From Muricomes sp049840515 (lineage in GTDB: Bacteria; Bacillota; Clostridia; Lachnospirales; Lachnospiraceae), in assembly GCA_049840515.1 (NCBI GenBank), contig JASGKW010000003.1:1-64000 (forward strand): DNA of 64,000 nucleotides, read 5' to 3'. Positions 17,391-25,673 of the stretch are shown here, piece by piece. A program made the translations under genes and the position numbers. The notes beneath the pieces were generated by a model. The model had not been told where the DNA came from. It did not search any database and saw only the letters and a list, made by a program, of their open reading frames with translations. The stretch's first letter is position 1, and each line of letters begins with the position of its first letter.

Positions 17391-18671
17391 TTATTTATTC
17401 CTGTAAATAATATCTTCCCGTCCAGGACCGTTGCTAATCAGAGTAATTGGGTAGCCGATTTCCTGTTCTACAAACTCAATATATTTTCTGCAATTTTCCG
17501 GCAGTTCTTCGTAATTCTTGATTCCACGGATATCGCATTTCCATCCTGGAAGTGTCTTTAACACTGGTCTTGCTTTCTCAAGCAGATGTGTCACCGGGAA
17601 TTCAGTCGTCACTTCGCCGTTAATCTCATATCCCACACATACAGGAATCTCATCAAGATATCCCAATACGTCGAGAACTGTAAAAGCTACATCTGTTGTT
17701 CCCTGCATTCTGCAGCCATATTTAGATGCAACGCAGTCAAACCATCCCATACGTCTCGGACGTCCGGTTGTTGCCCCGTACTCTCCGCCATCTCCGCCGC
17801 GGCGTCTCAGCTCGTCCGCCTCATCACCGAAAATCTCACTGACGAATGCGCCTGCTCCGACCGCACTGGAATATGCCTTGCACACTGTAATAATCTCTTT
17901 GATTTCATAAGGTGGAATTCCCGCTCCTATGGCACCGTACGCTGCCAGTGTGGAGGAGGATGTAACCATAGGGTAAATGCCGTGGTCCGGGTCTTTCAGA
18001 GAACCAAGCTGACCCTCCAGCAAAATATTCTTTCCATCTTTCAATGCATTGTGAAGATACAGAGAAACGTCACATACATAAGGTGCTATCATTTCTTTGT
18101 ATTCTTTCAACTCTTTATATAAATCTTCAGGCTGAATCAATGGCTTGTGATATAAATGTTCCAGCATTACATTCTTCTGCTCTGCAATCCGCACTACCTT
18201 TTCTTTCAGCAGCTCGTCATCAAACAACTCACTTACCTGGAAACCAATCTTTGCATATTTGTCAGAATAAAACGGTGCAATTCCAGACTTTGTAGAGCCA
18301 AAGGACTTTCCTGCCAGACGCTCTTCCTCATATGCATCAAAATTCTTGTGGTATGACATTACTATCTGTGCTCTGTCGGATACCAAAATCTTTGGCATCG
18401 GAACATTCCGATCAACAATTGACTGGATTTCTTTAAATAAAACAGGAATATCCAATGCTACTCCATTGCCGATAATACTGGTTGTATGGTCATAAAACAC
18501 TCCAGATGGCAGTGTATGCAGTGCAAACTTTCCATAATCATTAATAATAGTATGGCCTGCATTTGCTCCCCCCTGAAAACGAACGATGATGTCAGCCTCT
18601 TTTCCGAGCATATCTGTAATTTTACCTTTTCCCTCATCGCCCCAGTTAGCACCTACTACTGCTTTTACCAT
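17391..18671 (-). CDS. purA: Adenylosuccinate synthetase
   Basis: Converts IMP, GTP and aspartate to adenylosuccinate in AMP synthesis. The 426-residue, full-length protein starts MVKAVVGANWGDEGKGKITD, with the GDEGKGK phosphate loop, and has QGGANAGHTI, GSTKSGIAPFYSDK, the VGAGAF block and RRMGWFDCVASKY. ATG 18671 follows GGAGGG. A consensus promoter lies about 75 bp upstream. Confidence 0.98.
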   Translation of the reverse strand: MVKAVVGANWGDEGKGKITDMLGKEADIIVRFQGGANAGHTIINDYGKFALHTLPSGVFYDHTTSIIGNGVALDIPVLFKEIQSIVDRNVPMPKILVSDRAQIVMSYHKNFDAYEEERLAGKSFGSTKSGIAPFYSDKYAKIGFQVSELFDDELLKEKVVRIAEQKNVMLEHLYHKPLIQPEDLYKELKEYKEMIAPYVCDVSLYLHNALKDGKNILLEGQLGSLKDPDHGIYPMVTSSSTLAAYGAIGAGIPPYEIKEIITVCKAYSSAVGAGAFVSEIFGDEADELRRRGGDGGEYGATTGRPRRMGWFDCVASKYGCRMQGTTDVAFTVLDVLGYLDEIPVCVGYEINGEVTTEFPVTHLLEKARPVLKTLPGWKCDIRGIKNYEELPENCRKYIEFVEQEIGYPITLISNGPGREDIIYRNK

Positions 18672-18743
18672 TTCTAACCCTCCTGCGTAAATTATCCTTT
18701 AAAAAACAACATTAGCGTATTTACAAATAAAACCGCCTTATGA

Positions 18744-18772
18744 ATTATACTATACTTTTTCCGTTATGTAAA
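18744..18772 (-). promoter_or_regulatory. Promoter of purA
   Basis: TTTACA (18767-18772) and TATAAT (18744-18749) with 17-bp spacing on the minus strand. Confidence 0.65.
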
Positions 18773-18781
18773 ACACTATTT

Positions 18782-18820
18782 TGCAGTTCAGCGAAATCAA
18801 GCTTGCGTCCAAACTGTAAT
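18782..18820. repeat. Dispersed palindromic repeat, copy B (short)
   Basis: GCAGTTCAGC is joined to AAATCAAGCTTG and AACTGTAAT, which match the left and right ends of the 139-bp copy at 54611-54749 with the middle missing. It looks like a deletion derivative. Confidence 0.45.
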
Positions 18821-18911
18821 AAAACCCATGAAAATCTGTTGTAATTGTACCTGAAAAGTATTACAATAAAGGTCAATTCAACTATTTTCTCACAGAAAGG
18901 AGATTTATACA

Positions 18912-19187
18912 TTGAAAAAGTATTTAAAATGGTTCATAGGTTTGGCAGCAATTGGTTCTGCAATCGGCCTTATCATAGCTTATTTCTGTAAGAGCAGATG
19001 CTGTGGTGATTGCTGTGACAGTCTCCAGGATACTACAGAAGATGAAGATTTTGACTTGGACAGCGATTTACAGCCTGTTCCTGACAGGGAATATGTTCCA
19101 TTGAAAAAAACATCAGAGGCTGTTTCCGAAAGTAATACTCCTGAAAAGGACGATGCTGAGGAAGAAACTTCTGCTGAAAGTAAATAA
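18912..19187 (+). CDS. Single-pass membrane protein with acidic tail
   Basis: A 91-residue product. The start is TTG 18912, with AAAGGAG about 10 bp upstream. One membrane helix (residues 7-26) is followed by a Cys cluster CKSRCCGDCC at the membrane face and a strongly acidic, Ser/Thr-rich cytoplasmic or extracellular tail. No family is recognised. A terminator follows at 19206. Confidence 0.65.
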   Translation: MKKYLKWFIGLAAIGSAIGLIIAYFCKSRCCGDCCDSLQDTTEDEDFDLDSDLQPVPDREYVPLKKTSEAVSESNTPEKDDAEEETSAESK

Positions 19188-19205
19188 TAATTCAATGCTT
19201 TTACA

Positions 19206-19226
19206 GGGGCAGGTTTCGCCTGCCTC
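19206..19226 (+). terminator. Terminator after the 91-residue gene
   Basis: GGCAGG and CCTGCC form a stem with a TTTCG-type loop, followed by a T-rich TCTATTTATCTTATTT. Confidence 0.6.
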
Positions 19227-19251
19227 TATTTATCTTATTTATCTATCCCCA

Positions 19252-20649
19252 TTATCTCCACGCCTTATCCAGAATTCCCACCGCTTCTTTTATTTTTTCT
19301 TCATTCATATTGGCATATCCAAGCAATATGGTCGCCTGCCTGTTTTTCTCAGGCTCCACAAAATATTCCGTCAGGCCATAGACTTTTACGCCTTTTTTGG
19401 CGGCTCTCTCTATCAGCTCTTCTTCCGACATCCCTTTCTGAAAATGAAGCAGCAAATGTACTCCCGCGTTTTCCCCCGAAACTTTACATAAATCCTGCAT
19501 ACTTTTCAGACAGCCCAGCAATACATCGTGCCTGCTCTTATACAGGGCTCTCGTTTTATTCAGATGACGCTCATAATACCCTTCCTCTATAAATTTCTGT
19601 AAAATCATCTGATCCACTTTTGACACAGTAGAATTAAGGAAGCTGCTTCTCTCCTGATACAAGGAAAGCAGGGATTCAGGCAGAACCATATAACTCATCC
19701 GGATTGCGGGCGCAATGGATTTAGAAAAAGTGCCCATATAAATCACTTTATCATGGCTGTCATAGCCCTGAAGTGCCGGTATGGGCTTCCCTTTATAGCG
19801 GAACTCACTGTCATAATCATCTTCTATAATATAGCGGAACTCTTTCTCATCCGCCCACTTCAAAAGCGCCAGCCGTCTCTTAATCGGCATGACAATGCCT
19901 AAAGGGTATTGATGGGAAGGCATCACAAACGCGATATCCGCCTGGGATTCTGTCAGCCTGCTGATTTCCATCCCTCTGGAATCCATATCCACTGTACAAA
20001 CTTCATAGGAAAGATTCTTGAAAAGTCTGTACGCCTGTCTGTATGTGGGGTTCTCCAGGGCAACTTTATGATTCTGACCGATAACCGTTGTCAGCAGCAT
20101 CAGCAGATAATCATTTCCGGCCCCCACAATAATCTGCTCCGGCCTGCAATTGACCCCCCTGGCCTGATGCAGATAATGGCAGATGGCATTTCGCAGTCCA
20201 TATTCCCCCTGGGGCTCCCCCAGACGAAACATTTCAGCTTTATCATCTAAAAGACATTCTCTGGATAATCTGCGCCACGCATTGTAGGGGAAACTCTTTA
20301 AATCCACTCCATTTGGCGTGAAGTCATACTCATACTGCTTTTTTGACTTCACAGGCTTCTTCTGAATTGGTGTAAAATCCTTGTTTAGCTGATAGAGCTC
20401 TTCTATCTGTGCCACAAAAAATCCCCGGTAGGGCTCTGCCTCCACATATCCTTCAGACAAGAGCTGTTCGTATGCCAGTTCCACCGTGCTTCTGCTCACT
20501 TCCAGATATTTGCTCAAAGCCCGGGTGGAGGGCAGCTTTTCCCCACTTTGAAGACGTTTATGCTGAATATCTTTTTTAATGTAATTGTAAATTTGTTCAT
20601 ACAGGGGAATTTTAGAATCCGGCTGAAGATTTATGGTTAATTCATTCAT
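19252..20649 (-). CDS. MocR-type (GntR-HTH plus aminotransferase) regulator
   Basis: Transcription regulator with a GntR winged helix (residues 1-75; GEKLPSTRALSKYLEVSRST) fused to a fold-type I aminotransferase-like domain. The PLP Lys is in GTFSKSIAPAIRM and the substrate Asp in IIEDDYDSEFRY. Such proteins, like PdxR, sense PLP or amino compounds. No pdx or aminotransferase operon lies adjacent, so the target is unknown. ATG 20649 (MNELTINL) is chosen because GGAG lies 9 bp upstream; an in-frame ATG 20664 exists. Confidence 0.9.
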   Translation of the reverse strand: MNELTINLQPDSKIPLYEQIYNYIKKDIQHKRLQSGEKLPSTRALSKYLEVSRSTVELAYEQLLSEGYVEAEPYRGFFVAQIEELYQLNKDFTPIQKKPVKSKKQYEYDFTPNGVDLKSFPYNAWRRLSRECLLDDKAEMFRLGEPQGEYGLRNAICHYLHQARGVNCRPEQIIVGAGNDYLLMLLTTVIGQNHKVALENPTYRQAYRLFKNLSYEVCTVDMDSRGMEISRLTESQADIAFVMPSHQYPLGIVMPIKRRLALLKWADEKEFRYIIEDDYDSEFRYKGKPIPALQGYDSHDKVIYMGTFSKSIAPAIRMSYMVLPESLLSLYQERSSFLNSTVSKVDQMILQKFIEEGYYERHLNKTRALYKSRHDVLLGCLKSMQDLCKVSGENAGVHLLLHFQKGMSEEELIERAAKKGVKVYGLTEYFVEPEKNRQATILLGYANMNEEKIKEAVGILDKAWR

Positions 20650-20718
20650 TTTTATCCACTCCATTCTTAGAATAAAGAGAATTTATATATCTGAAAAGTT
20701 TCCTTCTCCGATATATGA

Positions 20719-20749
20719 AAAGGCAGGTACTTTAGTCAGACCTGCCTTT
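20719..20749 (-). terminator. Terminator after glnS
   Basis: AAAGGCAGGT and ACCTGCCTTT form a perfect 10-bp stem around an 11-nt loop, followed on the minus strand by TTTTC. Confidence 0.75.
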
Positions 20750-20755
20750 GGTTGC

Positions 20756-22423
20756 TTATTTCGGTAATTTAAAAGAACTTTTGAGAGAAACAATGCGGTT
20801 AAATACCAGAGAATCTGGTCTGGAGTCTTTCGCATCAATACAGAAATATCCATTTCTGACAAACTGGAAACTGTCAGTAGGCTCTGCGTCATCAAAGCTT
20901 GGCTCCACATAGCAGTCTTTCAGGACAGTCAAAGAGTTTGGATTCAAATTCAAAGAGCCGTCCTCCTTATCGTATACACCCTTCTCCTCATCTACCAGGT
21001 TCTCATAAAGGCGCACTTCCGCTTTCACAGCATAAGAAGCCGGCACCCAGTGGATGGTTCCTTTTACTTTTCTTCCGGTAAAACCGCCGCCACATTTTGT
21101 CTCAGGATCATAGGTACAGTGAACTTCTGTCACATTGCCGTTCTCATCCTTTACAAAGCTTTCACACTTCACAAAATATGCGTGCATCAGACGCACTTCA
21201 TTTCCAGGGAAAAGGCGGAAATACTTTTTAGGAGGCTCCTCCATGAAGTCTTCTCTTTCTATATAAAGTTCCCGGCAAAACGGCACTTTCCGGCTGCCCA
21301 GCTCTTCATTTTCCAGATTGTTAGCCACATCCAGATACTCAACCTGTCCCTCGGGATAATTGTCAATGATCAGCTTAATGGGATCTAATACTGCCATCAT
21401 GCGGGCTCTCTTCATCTTCAAATCCTCGCGGATGCAGTATTCCAGCATGGCGTAGTCCACAGAACTCTGGCTCTTGGACACCCCGCACATATCAATAAAC
21501 ATCTTGAGTGATTCGGGGGTAAATCCTCTTCTTCTCAGCGCCGCAATGGATACGAGGCGGGGGTCATCCCAGCCATCCACAATATGATCTTCAACCAGCT
21601 TTTTAATGTAGCGCTTTCCGGTCACCACATTTGTCAGATACAATTTTGCAAATTCAATCTGTCTTGGCGGCTGTTCAAATTCACATTCTTTCACAACCCA
21701 GTCATAAAGAGGTCTGTGGTCCTCAAACTCCAGGGTGCAGATGGAGTGGGTGATTCCCTCAATCGCATCCTCCAGCGGGTGAGCGTAGTCATACATGGGA
21801 TAAATACACCACTTATCGCCTGTATTGTGATGGCTTATATGGGCAACACGATAAATAATCGGGTCTCTCATATTAATGTTGGGGGAAGACATGTCAATCT
21901 TTGCCCTCAAAACTTTCTCCCCATCCTTATATTTTCCATCCTTCATTCCCTGAAACAGCTCCAGATTCTCTTCCACGGAACGGTTCCTGTAAGGACTGTC
22001 CTTTCCTGGTTCTGTCAATGTTCCACGGTACTCACGAATTTCTTCCGGTGAAAGGTCACACACGTAAGCTTTCCCTTTTTTGATTAGTTTTAATGCAAAC
22101 TCATACATTTGCTCAAAGTAGTCAGATGCAAAATAGAGGTGATTTCCCCAGTCTGCTCCCAGCCACTGGATATCATCTTTGATAGAATCTACAAACTCCA
22201 CCTTCTCCTTTGTAGGATTTGTGTCATCAAAACGCATGTGGAATGTTCCGTTATATTTTTCTGCCAGACCATAATTCAAAAGAATCGACTTTGCATGTCC
22301 GATGTGAAGATATCCGTTAGGCTCAGGCGGGAACCTGGTGCTCACATGGTCATACACTCCTTCTGCCAGGTCTTTATCTATTTCCTGTTCAATAAAATTT
22401 TTTGAAACTGTCTCGTTTTCCAT
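20756..22423 (-). CDS. glnS: Glutaminyl-tRNA synthetase
   Basis: Charges tRNA-Gln directly. The class I signature is PNGYLHIGHAKSILLNYG, with RFDDTNPTKE downstream. The position of the KMSKR loop reads VVTGKRYIKKLVED, a variant loop; the next block DGWDDPRLVSIAALRRRG is canonical. A C-terminal beta-barrel anticodon-binding region is present. Start ATG 22423 (MENETVSK) follows GAGGAGG; a longer frame to 22486 lacks a good site. About 555 residues. A terminator closes the gene. Confidence 0.96.
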   Translation of the reverse strand: MENETVSKNFIEQEIDKDLAEGVYDHVSTRFPPEPNGYLHIGHAKSILLNYGLAEKYNGTFHMRFDDTNPTKEKVEFVDSIKDDIQWLGADWGNHLYFASDYFEQMYEFALKLIKKGKAYVCDLSPEEIREYRGTLTEPGKDSPYRNRSVEENLELFQGMKDGKYKDGEKVLRAKIDMSSPNINMRDPIIYRVAHISHHNTGDKWCIYPMYDYAHPLEDAIEGITHSICTLEFEDHRPLYDWVVKECEFEQPPRQIEFAKLYLTNVVTGKRYIKKLVEDHIVDGWDDPRLVSIAALRRRGFTPESLKMFIDMCGVSKSQSSVDYAMLEYCIREDLKMKRARMMAVLDPIKLIIDNYPEGQVEYLDVANNLENEELGSRKVPFCRELYIEREDFMEEPPKKYFRLFPGNEVRLMHAYFVKCESFVKDENGNVTEVHCTYDPETKCGGGFTGRKVKGTIHWVPASYAVKAEVRLYENLVDEEKGVYDKEDGSLNLNPNSLTVLKDCYVEPSFDDAEPTDSFQFVRNGYFCIDAKDSRPDSLVFNRIVSLKSSFKLPK

Positions 22424-22609
22424 TGTTTCCTCCTCAAATACTAGCATTCTGCCCATTATCTTATCATAAAACAGATATAACGACAAGAACTGTAAGTTAT
22501 ATTTCTATACCTTCTTGAACATTAGTAGTTCAAGAAGTATACTTATTGGACTACTGGCGTTCACTAAGATATATTTGAATATCTGTTCGTGTTTACATAA
22601 CATAAAAAA

Positions 22610-22640
22610 GACCTTCAAAAGAAAAACTCTCTTGAAGGCC
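22610..22640 (-). terminator. Terminator after tRNA-Thr
   Basis: On the minus strand GGCCTTCAA pairs with TTGAAGGTC, followed by TTTTTT. It closes the tRNA-Thr unit. Confidence 0.75.
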
Positions 22641-22650
22641 TCTCGTTTAA

Positions 22651-22723
22651 AGCTGTCGAGCGGAATCGAACCGCCGACCTCCGCCTTACCAAGGCGACGC
22701 TCTACCGACTGAGCCACGACAGC
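22651..22723 (-). tRNA. tRNA-Thr (GGT)
   Basis: The minus strand folds as a cloverleaf with acceptor GCTGTCG/CGACAGC, D-arm GCTC...GAGC, anticodon loop TTGGTAA (anticodon GGT) and T-loop TTCGATT. The CCA is not encoded. Confidence 0.95.
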
Positions 22724-22749
22724 CTGCGTAAGTTGTACGCAACATTAGT

Positions 22750-22779
22750 AATATACACTAAAATCAACAATATTGTCAA
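22750..22779 (-). promoter_or_regulatory. Promoter of tRNA-Thr
   Basis: TTGACA (22774-22779) and TATATT (22750-22755), 18 bp apart. The insertion sequence's duplicated target begins 5 bp upstream, so the promoter is intact. Confidence 0.6.
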
Positions 22780-22783
22780 TAGC

Positions 22784-22809
22784 ATTCGTCAAAAAAGTTG
22801 GTCTGAATC
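22784..22809. repeat. 26-bp target-site duplication, left copy
   Basis: This 26-bp stretch, beginning ATTCGTCAAAAAAG, is repeated exactly at 23881-23906 on the other side of the insertion sequence. The right copy is the native 3' end of dtd. Confidence 0.85.
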
Positions 22810-23880
22810 TGTAGGATTACAATACATGTGTTACAAAACTGAATAATATAAAAGCGAGAATACCTTTTTGTGTTATATTTAAGTCACCACAACAAAAACC
22901 AACGCAAAGGAGTGTATTCTCGCATGGCTAGTATAACACAAGATATGAAATATCGTCTATCTTTAATCCATTACTCTGAAAAATATGGTGTTTCAAAAGC
23001 TACCATTCGGTATAAAACTAACCGACAGTACATTTACCGCTGGAAACGCCGCTATGACGGCTCTATTGAATCTCTTAGAGAGCTTTCCAGACGGCCCCTC
23101 CATCATCCAAACCAGCACACTCCTGAGGAAATTAAGCTTATTTCCGATATGCGCAGGCGCAATCCTCATGCTGGGCTGGTGGTCTTCTGGGTCAAGCTCA
23201 TGCAAAGAGGCTATTCCCGCTCCATCCCGGGTCTCTATCGTTTTCTTAAGAAACAGGGTATCATGGCCGTAAAACCTCAGAATCCCAAGTACATCCCTAA
23301 GCCCTATGAATCCATGGACTATCCCGGACAGCGCATACAGATAGATGTTAAATTCGTCCCCACTGTCTGCATGGTCGGATCTGCCAAAGGCAAACGCTTT
23401 TACCAATACACCGCCATTGATGAGTATTCCCGATGGCGCTTTGTGGAAGCCTTTGAGGAGCACAGCTCTTATTCCTCGGCTCAGTTCTTAGAACACTTAA
23501 TAAAAGCCTTTCCTCTTCCCATCGAATGTGTCCAAACCGATAACGGACAGGAGTTCACCAAACGCTTTGCTTCCTATGGTGGTTGCGACAAACCCACACT
23601 CTTTCAGATGAAGTTGCAGCAGCATGGTATTCGGCACAAGCTGATCCGTCCTTTTACACCCAGGCATAATGGGAAGGTAGAACGCAGCCACAGAAAAGAC
23701 AATGAACGCTTTTATGCCACCCATCAGTTCTATTCCCTGGAGGACTTTTCTAAGCAACTGAAACGTTATAACACAAAGGATTATAACCGCTTCCCTATGA
23801 GACCTCTTTTATGGAACTCTCCCACAGAGGTACTGAAAGATTATTTACGGTCACTGTAACATATGTTTGACAAACCTACA
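22810..23880 (+). mobile_element. Insertion sequence, IS1202/IS481-like, 1071 bp
   Basis: Ends begin TGTAGG and finish CCTACA. The 26-bp terminal inverted repeats match at 20 positions (left TGTAGGATTACAATAC..., right reverse complement TGTAGGTTTGTCAAAC...). One transposase gene fills the element. The flanking direct repeats are 26 bp, far longer than the usual 2-10 bp. From memory of IS classification, long duplications with TGT...ACA ends are a mark of the IS1202 group, formerly placed near IS481; a database check would confirm it. Confidence 0.85.
22924..23859 (+). CDS. DDE (rve-type) transposase
   Basis: A 311-residue transposase. It starts at ATG 22924 after AAAGGAG. The N-terminus is a helix-turn-helix (HYSEKYGVSKATIRYKTNRQ). 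The integrase-like core has Asp in RIQIDVKFV, Asp in VQTDNGQEF and Glu in HNGKVERSHRKDNERF, a complete DDE triad. No frameshift is seen, so the element may be active. It moves the enclosing insertion sequence by cut or copy transposition in the cytoplasm. Confidence 0.92.
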   Translation: MASITQDMKYRLSLIHYSEKYGVSKATIRYKTNRQYIYRWKRRYDGSIESLRELSRRPLHHPNQHTPEEIKLISDMRRRNPHAGLVVFWVKLMQRGYSRSIPGLYRFLKKQGIMAVKPQNPKYIPKPYESMDYPGQRIQIDVKFVPTVCMVGSAKGKRFYQYTAIDEYSRWRFVEAFEEHSSYSSAQFLEHLIKAFPLPIECVQTDNGQEFTKRFASYGGCDKPTLFQMKLQQHGIRHKLIRPFTPRHNGKVERSHRKDNERFYATHQFYSLEDFSKQLKRYNTKDYNRFPMRPLLWNSPTEVLKDYLRSL

Positions 23881-23906
23881 ATTCGTCAAAAAAGTTGGTC
23901 TGAATC
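23881..23906. repeat. 26-bp target-site duplication, right copy
   Basis: Identical to 22784-22809. It contains the last codons and stop of dtd (stop at 23886-23888), so the element landed at the gene's 3' end without destroying it. Confidence 0.85.
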
Positions 23907-24335
23907 CAGTATGATTGTAAATGGCCCGCTGTTCACAAGGCTGACTTTCATCTCCGCCCCAAAGCTTCCTTTCTGAACAACCGGAATGGATTCTTTACAC
24001 TTTTCTATAATATATTCATAGAGGGAATTAGCCATATCAGGCTGGCCTGCCTCAATGAAACTTGGCCGGTTTCCTTTCTTACAGTTTGCATAAAGTGTAA
24101 ACTGGGAAATAAGGAGAAGACTGCCGTCCACGTCATTCAGCGAAAGGTTTGTCTTCCCGTTCTCATCCTCAAAGATTCTGAGACCAATCATTTTCCGAAT
24201 AAGCCTGTCTGCAATTTCTGTCGTGTCACTTTCTGCAATTCCAATTAATACAAGAAAGCCTTTCTCTATTTCTCCAATAACCGCTCCGTCCACAGCTACG
24301 GATGCCTCTGTCACTCTCTGTATAACAAATTTCAT
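23886..24335 (-). CDS. dtd: D-aminoacyl-tRNA deacylase
   Basis: Proofreading enzyme that removes D-amino acids from mischarged tRNA in the cytoplasm. The 149-residue, full-length protein has the active-site motifs SQFTLYANCKKGNRPSF and VNSGPFT. ATG 24335 follows GGAGGG. The last seven codons lie in the target duplication of the adjacent insertion sequence, and the gene remains intact. No operon partner is visible. Confidence 0.96.
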   Translation of the reverse strand: MKFVIQRVTEASVAVDGAVIGEIEKGFLVLIGIAESDTTEIADRLIRKMIGLRIFEDENGKTNLSLNDVDGSLLLISQFTLYANCKKGNRPSFIEAGQPDMANSLYEYIIEKCKESIPVVQKGSFGAEMKVSLVNSGPFTIILDSDQLF

Positions 24336-24567
24336 ATTGCCCTCCTTGTCTGTTTATGTTTCTGCAATATTTATTCTATACTGACCGCAAAATAAAGTCC
24401 ATATAAAATCAAAAACAGGATGTCAGACCATCCGATAAAGAGAGCAACAATTTGTCGAATTTTACCACAAAATGCCATTAAAACAATGTGATTTTCATGA
24501 AATTGTGATATAATATGAAAAATAAGTTTAACGTGGTTTTCCAGTACAGGCAGCAGAGGGTAAATTC

Positions 24568-24909
24568 ATGAGAAGCCTGGAAAAAGAAGAACTTGTTCCA
24601 CTTGGGAAATGCGTAGAAGAATTACTGCAATTTGTGCATGGACTGCACATGGAAGAAACTCCGTATTTCTACAGACTTGTTCAAAATATGAAATATAACC
24701 TGGAAATTTGCTTTCTTGTCCGCTATGATGGATGGGAACAGATGGAACAAATTTTAAAAAGGGATTGGAAGGGCGCAAATCACATGCTGCTGGGAATCCC
24801 CAAATTTGATATTCAGGCTGACACCCCCAAAAAGAAAGCTGAATTGAACTGCAAATTTCTTGATCTTATTACAAATATAGAACATTATCTACAGTTGGAA
24901 CGAGAATAA
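24568..24909 (+). CDS. Hypothetical 113-residue cytoplasmic protein
   Basis: An ORF on the plus strand amid minus-strand genes, with GCAGAGGG before ATG 24568. The product is helical and charged (LGKCVEELLQFVHGLHMEET, WEQMEQILKRDWKGANHML), with no membrane segment or recognised domain. A dispersed repeat and a strong terminator follow immediately. Coding is supported by the ribosome-binding site, composition and terminator. Confidence 0.65.
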   Translation: MRSLEKEELVPLGKCVEELLQFVHGLHMEETPYFYRLVQNMKYNLEICFLVRYDGWEQMEQILKRDWKGANHMLLGIPKFDIQADTPKKKAELNCKFLDLITNIEHYLQLERE

Positions 24910-24948
24910 CAGCAGCTTGACCATACGGCTTAAGCCGGCTGAACTGTC
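24907..24948. repeat. Dispersed palindromic repeat, copy C
   Basis: TAACAG...CCATACGGCTTAAGCCGGCTG aligns with copy A at 9308-9345, and the reverse strand ends in ACAGTTCAGCC as in copy D. It begins at the stop codon of the 113-residue gene. Confidence 0.55.
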
Positions 24949-24955
24949 ACACAAA

Positions 24956-25003
24956 AAATATAAGCCTGCCTCTTGCTGATTCAGTTGAGACAGGCTTATA
25001 TTT
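24956..25003. terminator. Bidirectional terminator between the 113-residue gene and sigH
   Basis: AAATATAAGCCTG-CTC pairs with GAG-CAGGCTTATATTT, a stem of about 16 bp with one mismatch, rich in A/T at the base on both sides. It serves both convergent genes. Confidence 0.8.
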
Positions 25004-25625
25004 ATTCGCTTTTGTTTCCAAGCAGTTTTTCTGCTTTACTTCTTATTCTTTGAAGAGCATTATCTATCGCTTTCGGGCTTTTGCCAAGAAGCTCTGCAAT
25101 TGTCTTATAGTCGGTTCCCAGAAGATGAAGATATAAAACCCGATTTTCCAGAGCACTCAGGCTTTGTTTTAACTGTTCCACAAAAACCTCTGTAAATTCT
25201 TTTCCGAAATACAAAGTTTCCGGGTTATTTTCCGTGGCCGCCTCTATCGTATCTATCAAAGGTATGCTTTTCTCTTCGTCTGCGCTTCCCCCATCCTCAT
25301 ATAAGGATATATAGGAGTTGAGGGGAATGTGCTTCTTTCTCTTGGAGGCTTCAATTGCAGTGTACATCTGCCTGGATACGCAAAGCTCTGCAAAACTGGC
25401 AAAAGAGGCCCCCTGAGAGGAATTATAATCGCGGACAGCTTTGATGAGTCCTATCATGCCCTCCTGGATTAAATCTTCATTTTCTCCGCCTATCAGGTAC
25501 ATCGCTCTCGCTTTCTTGCGGACCATTGATTTATATTTCATCATAATATAATCCATGATTTCCGAATTACCTTCCCGGAAATCTGAAATCAGCTGCTCGT
25601 CTGTCATTGCATCGTATTGGTTCAC
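25002..25625 (-). CDS. sigH: RNA polymerase sigma factor SigH (sporulation onset)
   Basis: Sigma-70 family factor of about 207 residues. Region 2 is visible in ENEDLIQEGMIGLIKAVRDYNSSQGASFASFAELCVSRQM and region 4 in ALENRVLYLHLLGTDYKTIAELLGKSPKAIDNALQRIRSKAE. Sequence and position after rlmB match Spo0H/SigH, which starts sporulation and stationary-phase programmes. GTG 25625 is preferred, 8 bp after AGGAGG; GTG 25634 overlaps the site. The usual NYN-domain gene (yacP) between rlmB and sigH is absent. Confidence 0.93.
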   Translation of the reverse strand: MNQYDAMTDEQLISDFREGNSEIMDYIMMKYKSMVRKKARAMYLIGGENEDLIQEGMIGLIKAVRDYNSSQGASFASFAELCVSRQMYTAIEASKRKKHIPLNSYISLYEDGGSADEEKSIPLIDTIEAATENNPETLYFGKEFTEVFVEQLKQSLSALENRVLYLHLLGTDYKTIAELLGKSPKAIDNALQRIRSKAEKLLGNKSE

Positions 25626-25673
25626 CAGCTCCACCTCCTGCCCGCATATCCCTGTTCTGCTCTGATATTCTCT

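Noticed and set aside
23497..23757. Long ORFs antisense to the transposase and to many other genes (for example within 12404-13733, 17518-18295, 58726-59601)
   Set aside because: They overlap well-supported genes in other frames, lack ribosome-binding sites and encode low-complexity or unfamiliar sequence.
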